In this document: one piece after another, positions 1-4,915 of the stretch | Layout of the letters: every line of letters starts with the position of its first letter | How positions within the stretch are numbered: position 1 is the stretch's first letter | NCBI GenBank assembly: GCA_946481475.1 | Contig: CAMLOB010000207.1 | Location: forward strand, 1 to 6,846 | DNA from: an uncultured Chlorobiota bacterium | Lineage (GTDB): Bacteria; Bacteroidota; Kapaibacteriia; OLB7 | Length of the DNA: 6,846 bases | Direction of reading: 5' to 3' | Made by a program: the position numbers and the translations under genes | Notes under the pieces: generated by a model | Database searches by the model: none | The model's input: the letters and a program-made list of their open reading frames with translations, nothing else | Told to the model about the DNA's origin: nothing

Positions 1-15
1 TTTCCGGACGCCAAG

Positions 16-43
16 GCTCATAGCTGACTGCTCACCGCTGAGA
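16..43. repeat. Short heptanucleotide repeat block (left)
   Basis: Four consecutive 7-base units can be read: GCTCATA, GCTGACT, GCTCACC, GCTGAGA. They follow the same alternating GCTCATA/GCTGATT pattern as the longer block at 133-209 but are more degenerate. They are followed by a purine-rich stretch (about 50-60 and 66-80, GA repeats) that may be decayed units or unrelated. Tandem heptamer repeats occur between genes in several phyla; the short tandemly repeated repetitive sequences of cyanobacteria are the named example. No coding function is seen. Confidence 0.6.
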
Positions 44-132
44 GTTCGTAGAGAGAGGAGTTCATAGAGAAAAGAGAAAATTGAGCAGGTGTTTCCTGAA
101 GCTGACGCACACTTAACCGCAAACAACTCGAA

Positions 133-209
133 GCTGAAAACTCATTGCTGATTACTGATAGCTCATAGCTGATTGCTCATAGCTGATTGCTCATAGCTGA
201 TTACTGACC
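133..209. repeat. Heptanucleotide tandem repeat array in the nadE leader
   Basis: Eleven adjacent 7-base units fill this stretch. In order they are GCTGAAA, ACTCATT, GCTGATT, ACTGATA, three copies of the pair GCTCATA+GCTGATT (161-202, three perfect 14-base copies), and ACTGACC. The array ends 18 bases before the nadE start codon, so the promoter or 5' leader of nadE must lie within it or upstream of it. The perfect 14-mers point to recent slippage or expansion, while the outer units are degenerate. Function is unknown; it could be a neutral intergenic repeat family. Confidence 0.85.
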
Positions 210-227
210 CTCGATTCCAGAGATCTG

Positions 228-2300
228 ATGACACAACAACTACCCTTCAATTCGATTTATCGTCACGGAATGGCCCGCGTTGCCGTTGCCGTCCCCCCTG
301 TCCGCGTTGCCGATCCGGACTTCAATGTCGAACGGACAATCAGTCTGGCCCGCAAGGCCACAGATGAAGGGGCTGTGCTGGTTCTGTTTCCGGAGCTGGG
401 ACTGAGTGCCTACACAAACGACGACCTCTTCCATCAGGACACGCTTCTGGACGCCTCGCGTGCAGCACTGCGGGAAGTTGTCGAGGAGAGTCGGAATCTC
501 CGCTCTCTGCTGCTCGTCGGCGCTCCCCTCCGCTTCGACGGCAAGCTCTTCAACTGCGCGGTCACGATTCACAACGGTGCGGTGCTCGGAATCACCCCGA
601 AGCTTTATCTGCCGAATTACCGGGAGTTCTACGAGAAACGCCAGTTCGTCTCCGGACGAAACCGCAGGCACAACATCGTCACCCTGTTCGACAACTCCGT
701 TCCGTTCGGACACGACATCCTCTATGAAGCCGAAAACCTTCCCGGCTTTCTCGTCCACACCGAAATCTGCGAGGACCTCTGGTCGCCGATCCCCCCCAGC
801 ACCTACGGGGCCCTCGCCGGAGGAACGGTCCTCTGCAACCTCTCGGCAAGCAACAGCACCATCGGCAAAGCCGACTACCGGCGGGATCTCTGCGCCGCCC
901 AGTCCGGCAAGATGATCGCCGCCTATCTCTACTCCGCAGCCGGAGAGGGAGAATCGACGACTGATCTGGCCTGGGACGGACACGCCATGATCTATGAAAA
1001 CGACGAACTTCTCGCCGAATCGGAACGCTTCGCAACCGAAGAGCAATTGATTTTTGCCGACATCGATCTGGAGCGGCTGGCACAGGACAGGATGCGGATG
1101 ACCAGCTTCAACGACGCGGTGCGGGACTACCAAAAAGAAGTGGCGGAGATTCGACGGATAGGCTTCCGGCTGGACCTGCCGCAGGATGAGACCGGTCTGC
1201 GCCGGGAGATCGACCGCTTCCCCTACGTGCCGAACGATCCGGAAAAACGGGCGGAGCGATGCTTTGACGCCTACCACATCCAGGTGCAGGGACTGACTAC
1301 GCGGATGCGGTCGGCACGGATCGAAAAGATCGTCATCGGCATCTCCGGCGGTCTCGACTCCACACAGGCGCTGATTGTGGCCGCCCGTGCGGTCGACCGG
1401 CTCGGTCTCCCCCGGACAAATATTCTGGCCTATACCCTCCCCGGCTTCGCCACATCCGGGACAACACTCGCCAACGCCCACGCGTTGATGCGCTCGCTCG
1501 GCGTCACAGCCGGCGAGATCGATATTCGCCCGGCAAGCGAACAGATGCTGCGCGATATCGACCATCCATATATCGAAGGGAAAGAAGAGTTCGACATCAC
1601 GTTCGAGAACGTCCAGGCCGGAGCCCGCACCTCCCTGCTGTTCCGGCTGGCAAATCACCACAACGGGATGGTGCTGGGAACCGGAGATCTTTCCGAACTT
1701 GCGCTCGGCTGGACGACCTACGGTGTGGGGGATCACATGTCCCACTACAACGTCAACGCCTCGGTCCCGAAGACGCTGATCCAGTACATGATCGGCTGGA
1801 TCATCGACTCCGGAGAGTTCGACGAGGAGACGAACCGGACGCTCCGGTCGATTCTGGAGACGGAGATCTCCCCCGAGTTGATTCCGGGAGCAAGCGATGA
1901 CGGAAAACCGTCGCAGCGGACCGAGGAGAAGATCGGCCCGTACGAGTTGCAGGATTTCAACCTCTACTACATCTCCCGCTACGGCTTCCGTCCAAGCAAA
2001 ACGGCCTGGCTTTCCTGGAATGCGTGGAAGCAAAAGAGTGCTGGAGAATGGCCGACCAACGTGACCGAGGAAAAGCGAAATGAGTACGATCTGGCGACGG
2101 TAAAGAAATGGCTTGAGGTCTTCCTCTGGAGATTCTTCGCCATCAGCCAGTTCAAACGCTCGGCCGTGCCGAACGGACCGAAAGTCGGCTCCGGCGGCTC
2201 CCTCTCCCCTCGCGGCGACTGGCGCGCACCGAGCGACGGGAACGCCGACATCTGGTTGCGGGAATTGCGGGAGAACGTGCCCGATATCAACGAAGAATAG
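228..2300 (+). CDS. nadE: Glutamine-dependent NAD+ synthetase (EC 6.3.5.1)
   Basis: This cytoplasmic enzyme makes NAD+ from deamido-NAD+ (nicotinic acid adenine dinucleotide), ATP and glutamine, the last step of NAD biosynthesis. The 690 residues match the long two-domain form known from Mycobacterium tuberculosis (about 680 residues). The N-terminal nitrilase-type glutaminase domain (about 15-300) shows the Glu-Lys-Cys triad: E56 in [10 protein letters not shown]125 in [13 protein letters not shown] and C181 in EICEDLW. The C-terminal synthetase domain (about 345-690) has the ATP-pyrophosphatase P-loop SGGLDS at 373-378, and [12 protein letters not shown] (484-495) with [10 protein letters not shown] (501-510). 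The start keeps the YRHGMARVA segment that opens this family; Met15 is a less likely alternative. The Shine-Dalgarno signal is poor. The gene stands alone, behind a repeat-filled leader, and looks intact. A 5-bp hairpin at 2308-2325 just after the stop lacks a T run, so no terminator is called. Confidence 0.97.
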   Translation: MTQQLPFNSIYRHGMARVAVAVPPVRVADPDFNVERTISLARKATDEGAVLVLFPELGLSAYTNDDLFHQDTLLDASRAALREVVEESRNLRSLLLVGAPLRFDGKLFNCAVTIHNGAVLGITPKLYLPNYREFYEKRQFVSGRNRRHNIVTLFDNSVPFGHDILYEAENLPGFLVHTEICEDLWSPIPPSTYGALAGGTVLCNLSASNSTIGKADYRRDLCAAQSGKMIAAYLYSAAGEGESTTDLAWDGHAMIYENDELLAESERFATEEQLIFADIDLERLAQDRMRMTSFNDAVRDYQKEVAEIRRIGFRLDLPQDETGLRREIDRFPYVPNDPEKRAERCFDAYHIQVQGLTTRMRSARIEKIVIGISGGLDSTQALIVAARAVDRLGLPRTNILAYTLPGFATSGTTLANAHALMRSLGVTAGEIDIRPASEQMLRDIDHPYIEGKEEFDITFENVQAGARTSLLFRLANHHNGMVLGTGDLSELALGWTTYGVGDHMSHYNVNASVPKTLIQYMIGWIIDSGEFDEETNRTLRSILETEISPELIPGASDDGKPSQRTEEKIGPYELQDFNLYYISRYGFRPSKTAWLSWNAWKQKSAGEWPTNVTEEKRNEYDLATVKKWLEVFLWRFFAISQFKRSAVPNGPKVGSGGSLSPRGDWRAPSDGNADIWLRELRENVPDINEE

Positions 2301-2371
2301 CTCCGGTCCGTCTGGATGCCGACGGTAGATAAAGATGCAACCGATGTGACATTCAACACTGAACAGAAACC

Positions 2372-2569
2372 ATGAACGGAATACAGATTTCAAAACCGGA
2401 GATTCTCAAAGCCATGGAGACTCTCCCCGATCCGGTGTCGCTGGACGAGATCATCGAACGCCTGATCTTCCTCCGCAAAATCAAGCAGGGATTGAGCGAA
2501 GCAAGACAGGAAAAGAAGATCACCCAGGAAGAGGTTGAGAAGATGTTCAGAACATCAGCAACAGAATAA
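2372..2569 (+). CDS. Small antitoxin-like protein of a type II TA pair
   Basis: The 65-residue protein is hydrophilic and predicted mostly helical. It resembles the short antitoxin-type proteins that precede RelE/ParE toxins: a stretch of the kind LPDPVSLDEIIERLIFL (18-34) is followed by a charged helix with LSEARQEKKITQEEV (41-55). Such proteins bind and neutralise the toxin and often repress their own operon. No clear DNA-binding fold (helix-turn-helix or ribbon-helix-helix) can be recognised by eye, so self-repression is not shown. The stop lies 13 bases before the start of the toxin gene, as in a translationally linked operon. No good Shine-Dalgarno precedes the ATG. GC is lower than in nadE, which suits an acquired module. 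The role rests mainly on size, pattern and position. Confidence 0.75.
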   Translation: MNGIQISKPEILKAMETLPDPVSLDEIIERLIFLRKIKQGLSEARQEKKITQEEVEKMFRTSATE

Positions 2570-2582
2570 CCGATCCGGACCC

Positions 2583-2861
2583 ATGGCCAACATCACCTGG
2601 ACCCCTCAAGCGCTCAAGGACCTTCAGGCTATTGAACAGTACTATCAGCAGGCAGCACCCGACTTCGCCGGGATTATCGTGAACAGCCTGCTTGAAGCGA
2701 CAAAACGCCTTGAACCGTTTCCGGAATCGGGTCGGATCGTGCCGGAAATCGGAGATGAATCAATTCGCGAAATACTTCATCGGAAGTACCGCATTGTATA
2801 TTACGTTGCAGAGAATAATGTAGATATTCTCACTCTCTTTCACGCAGCTAAAGAATTTTAG
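2583..2861 (+). CDS. RelE/ParE-family toxin
   Basis: The 92-residue protein has the usual size and pattern of the RelE/ParE superfamily. An N-terminal strand ITWTPQALKDLQAIEQYY (4-21) leads into two helices. Then come FPESGRIVPEI (46-56), REILHRKYRIVYYV (62-75) and the final strand DILTLFHAAKEF (81-92). This arrangement (P-x-SGR-x-VPE, RE, YRIVY, then a histidine near the end) is closer to ParE-type toxins, which act on DNA gyrase, than to RelE-type ribosome-dependent mRNases. The target cannot be decided from sequence. The ATG at 2583 is chosen because the protein then starts at the conserved first strand. A start at 2535 in the same frame would overlap the antitoxin gene and add 16 residues unlike the family. 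It forms an operon with the antitoxin gene and appears intact. Confidence 0.88.
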   Translation: MANITWTPQALKDLQAIEQYYQQAAPDFAGIIVNSLLEATKRLEPFPESGRIVPEIGDESIREILHRKYRIVYYVAENNVDILTLFHAAKEF

Positions 2862-2981
2862 AGCAATGGGCTCCTGCCTGACCGAAAGCAGAGGGCATCA
2901 TATCGGATAGAGATCCGCCGAACGGTAAGGCAATGATTTTTCCGTTTCGGCCCCGGACATCAATTCCAGAAGTGAACGTCC

Positions 2982-3389
2982 ATGAAAACAATTTCCCAGA
3001 CGATCCTCGGCTTTCTGCTCCTTCTCCTCTTCACAGGATGCGACGCCACCTATCGGCACCTCTTTCTGGTCGAGAACGGACTGGACGAACCGATCACCGT
3101 GGAGTTCATCACACATGAATTGCCGCGGGATTCTCTTCAGACCCACACGATCTCCGCGCACCGGATCGACACGCTGACCCGGAAGTCGGGCGTGCGCGAT
3201 TCGAAGGAGAACGCACCGGACACCTACGCCGCGTTCGGAGAGATGACCTACTTTTCACTGCTGCGGATAACGCGAGAGAACGGAGATACGGTAGTTTCTC
3301 TTCTCAGAGATCGAAAAGAGTGGACCTATGAAGTGGTCGAGAAGGAGCTCGGGGTCTACTATCTCTTTATCGACTCCTCCGATTTCTGA
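2982..3389 (+). CDS. Small predicted lipoprotein of unknown function
   Basis: The 135 residues begin with a lipoprotein signal peptide: Lys2, a leucine-rich core (about 8-16) and the lipobox LFTGC, with the lipidated cysteine at 20. The mature part of about 115 residues is predicted mostly beta: LFLVENGLDEPITVEF (27-42), a central loop, then a strand region with WTYEVVE (114-120) and the end YYLFIDSSDF (126-135). The end recalls small Bacteroidota lipoproteins that finish with a Trp-containing strand and a terminal DF, but this is a loose resemblance, not an assignment. It should be anchored in the envelope, facing the periplasm or the outside. The next gene starts 32 bases downstream, suggesting co-transcription with the NlpC/P60-like protein. 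A 10-base palindrome, TCTGATCAGA (3385-3394), overlaps the stop. The Shine-Dalgarno (GAAG, 2969-2972) is weak. Confidence 0.85.
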   Translation: MKTISQTILGFLLLLLFTGCDATYRHLFLVENGLDEPITVEFITHELPRDSLQTHTISAHRIDTLTRKSGVRDSKENAPDTYAAFGEMTYFSLLRITRENGDTVVSLLRDRKEWTYEVVEKELGVYYLFIDSSDF

Positions 3390-3421
3390 TCAGATACTTT
3401 TTTCCGAAGCCATCATCCATC

Positions 3422-4141
3422 ATGAACAAACAGGTTCTTCTTCTTTTCCTCCCTCTGTTCCTCCTCTCGTCGGTCGCCTGCGGTGCATCTCCGCCGGACA
3501 GTCTTCGTGCGGCTTCATACGATTCCCTTCTGGTCCGACTCGACACGCTCCGTTCGGTCCGTGTCCGCACCTACGCGGCGACTCCGGCCTCCGGTCGCGA
3601 CAGCATTCTGGACGAGGCACGGCGGGAACTGATCTCGGCGGTGGTCGACAGCATCGCTCCCTTCTGGATGGGAACTCCGTGGGATTTCAACGGGACGACC
3701 GAAGAGCCGGGAGAAGGGATGATCGCCTGCGGCTACTTCGTCTCCACACTCCTGCGTGATGCCGGACTGAAAGTCGAACGGGTGAAGATGGCACAGCAGG
3801 CCTCGGAGAAGATCGTGAAGACACTGGCGACGAAAGATCTGATCAAACGCTTCCGGAACACGGAGTTCCCCCACTTCATCGACACGATGCGGAACTGGGG
3901 AGCCGGTCTCTACGTCGTCGGCCTCGACTACCACGTCGGCTTCCTTCATCACGACGGCGAAAAAGTCTGGTTCATCCACTCCTCCTACATCGCCCCGAAG
4001 TGCGTCATCCGCGAACCGGCGGGGTCATCGCTGATCCTGGCCGCATCGAAGTATCGGGTTGTGGGGAAGATTTCGGAGAACGATGAACTGGTTCGGAAGT
4101 GGTTGCGGGGGGAGAGGGTGCGGACGGGGGGTAATGGATAG
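3422..4141 (+). CDS. Exported NlpC/P60-like putative cysteine peptidase/amidase
   Basis: The 239-residue protein has an N-terminal signal sequence (hydrophobic core about 4-17, then SVACGAS). Cysteine 20 could be a lipidation site, but the lipobox is imperfect, so cleavage by signal peptidase I is also possible. The domain from about 75 shows the NlpC/P60 (papain-like) pattern: WMGTPWDFNG (82-91), the likely catalytic Cys103 in ACGYFV (102-107), which replaces the usual DCSGFV, then His171 in YHVGFLHHDG (170-179), and FIHSS (184-188) with His186 as a possible third residue. Family members cut peptidoglycan stem peptides or related amide bonds; the substrate here is unknown. It probably forms an operon with the lipoprotein gene 32 bases upstream. 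The C-terminal tail (about 225-239) is basic and Gly/Arg-rich, encoded by G-rich DNA. The start is followed directly by the signal peptide; no Shine-Dalgarno is evident. Confidence 0.75.
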   Translation: MNKQVLLLFLPLFLLSSVACGASPPDSLRAASYDSLLVRLDTLRSVRVRTYAATPASGRDSILDEARRELISAVVDSIAPFWMGTPWDFNGTTEEPGEGMIACGYFVSTLLRDAGLKVERVKMAQQASEKIVKTLATKDLIKRFRNTEFPHFIDTMRNWGAGLYVVGLDYHVGFLHHDGEKVWFIHSSYIAPKCVIREPAGSSLILAASKYRVVGKISENDELVRKWLRGERVRTGGNG

Positions 4142-4175
4142 ATAGTCCTCAGTTTTTTCCTTTGATCTGCTCTGG

Positions 4176-4862
4176 TTAATCTTTCATTTTTTCCAGTGCA
4201 ATCTCTCCACTTACCTTGGTTAGGCGTAGAGCTATCGCGACTGCCAGCAGTATAGGGCTCAGCAATTGAATAGCATCAACAAGCTCACTGGAATCGACAT
4301 TATCTCTTAATTCTCTTTCTCTTTTTACAAGGATATTATAGTCATCAACAGCATTCACGAACCGTCTGTAAACGTCAGCATCTCCTCCTGATGGAGGAGT
4401 TCCTGCAAGTAGCTCTACATTAACAAGCTGTCCTTCTGTGGAGTCTATCTGCTCAAGCCTGTCAAGAACCCTCCTGAACCAAACACACTGCTCATCGTAT
4501 TCACGCTGGGTCTTCTCCATTACCTCTGGTGGAGGTGAGAATTCACTGGCAATAAATGTTCGACAGGCAAGAGAAGTTCCAGCTCTGGCTCGGTCTAACA
4601 CCCAGCGAAATTGGGATTCAATTCTAGTCACCGTCAAGTCAGCATATCGTTCGGACAGTATGATCTGATTAGTAGCCACAGTTCCAAGTAGTCCTAACAG
4701 AGCCATGCTAAGCCACGTGTAGTCAATTTTCTTCCAGAACAGGGAGGGCATAGTCTGAAACCATACAAAGAGGAGGTGAAAGATCAGCAAGGCTATAGCA
4801 AGAACCCCTAGTATCCACAATGGATTTGTAAACCATGGCAAAAGAGTGTCCAAGTAGTCCAT
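4176..4862 (-). CDS. Membrane protein of unknown function with large soluble loop
   Basis: The 228 residues are not recognised as a named family. Three hydrophobic segments are seen: about 15-35, about 49-66 (after FWKKIDYTW, 42-50) and about 196-214. Between the last two lies a soluble region of about 130 residues, charged and predicted mainly helical, with Cys100 and Cys126 and heptad-like stretches (about 115-140 and 165-190). The tail RLTKVSGEIALEKMKD (213-228) is short and polar. The gene stands out from its neighbours: lower GC (mid-40s percent by eye against about 60), different codon use, a clear Shine-Dalgarno and a possible promoter inside the end of the upstream gene. This suggests horizontal transfer. 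It lies 30 bases after the BatA-like gene on the same strand and converges with the NlpC/P60-like gene across 34 bases with no terminator hairpin seen. Function cannot be assigned. Confidence 0.82.
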   Translation of the reverse strand: MDYLDTLLPWFTNPLWILGVLAIALLIFHLLFVWFQTMPSLFWKKIDYTWLSMALLGLLGTVATNQIILSERYADLTVTRIESQFRWVLDRARAGTSLACRTFIASEFSPPPEVMEKTQREYDEQCVWFRRVLDRLEQIDSTEGQLVNVELLAGTPPSGGDADVYRRFVNAVDDYNILVKRERELRDNVDSSELVDAIQLLSPILLAVAIALRLTKVSGEIALEKMKD

Positions 4863-4869
4863 ATCGATG

Positions 4870-4874
4870 TCCTT
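4870..4874 (-). promoter_or_regulatory. Shine-Dalgarno site of the membrane-protein gene
   Basis: On the minus strand AAGGA lies 7 bases before the ATG at 4862. It supports this start over internal methionines and is the only strong ribosome binding site in the window. The five plus-strand genes have weak or no such signal. Confidence 0.7.
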
Positions 4875-4885
4875 ACAGCCCTGTG

Positions 4886-4915
4886 ATGATACTTAGTCTT
4901 CAACACCTTTATGAA
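4886..4915 (-). promoter_or_regulatory. Possible sigma-70-type promoter for the membrane-protein gene
   Basis: On the minus strand TTCATA (4915-4910, 4 of 6 to the -35 consensus) and TATCAT (4891-4886, 5 of 6 to the -10 consensus) are separated by 18 bases. A transcript starting near 4879 would carry the Shine-Dalgarno at 4874-4870 in a very short leader. The site overlaps the last codons of the BatA-like gene, so co-transcription from upstream remains an alternative. Such matches occur by chance, so this is tentative. Confidence 0.3.

Noticed and set aside
2308..2325. Hairpin CCGTC/GACGG after nadE as a terminator
   Set aside because: Only 5 base pairs and no following T run; it is too weak to call a terminator.
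2352..2363. TTCA-ACAC-TGAA inverted repeat before the antitoxin as an operator
   Set aside because: Four-base arms are too short to stand out from chance, and no DNA-binding domain is visible in the antitoxin.
240..2393. Open frame of 717 codons on the minus strand, antisense to the whole of nadE
   Set aside because: Its translation has no recognisable domain and is a by-product of high GC and the codon use of nadE, which is clearly the real gene. A coding role would need conservation of the antisense frame beyond what nadE imposes.
2917..2950. Imperfect inverted repeat CCGAACGG / CCGTTTCGG before the lipoprotein gene
   Set aside because: It has a bulge and a 17-base loop, with no link to a promoter that I can identify; such pairs are common by chance.
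3385..3403. Palindrome TCTGATCAGA followed by a run of six T as a terminator
   Set aside because: The palindrome leaves no loop and is AT-rich, so it would not form a stable hairpin; the two genes around it look co-transcribed.
4107..4131. Canonical three-tetrad G-quadruplex
   Set aside because: Only three separate tracts of three or more G are present; a fourth is missing, so the standard pattern is not met.
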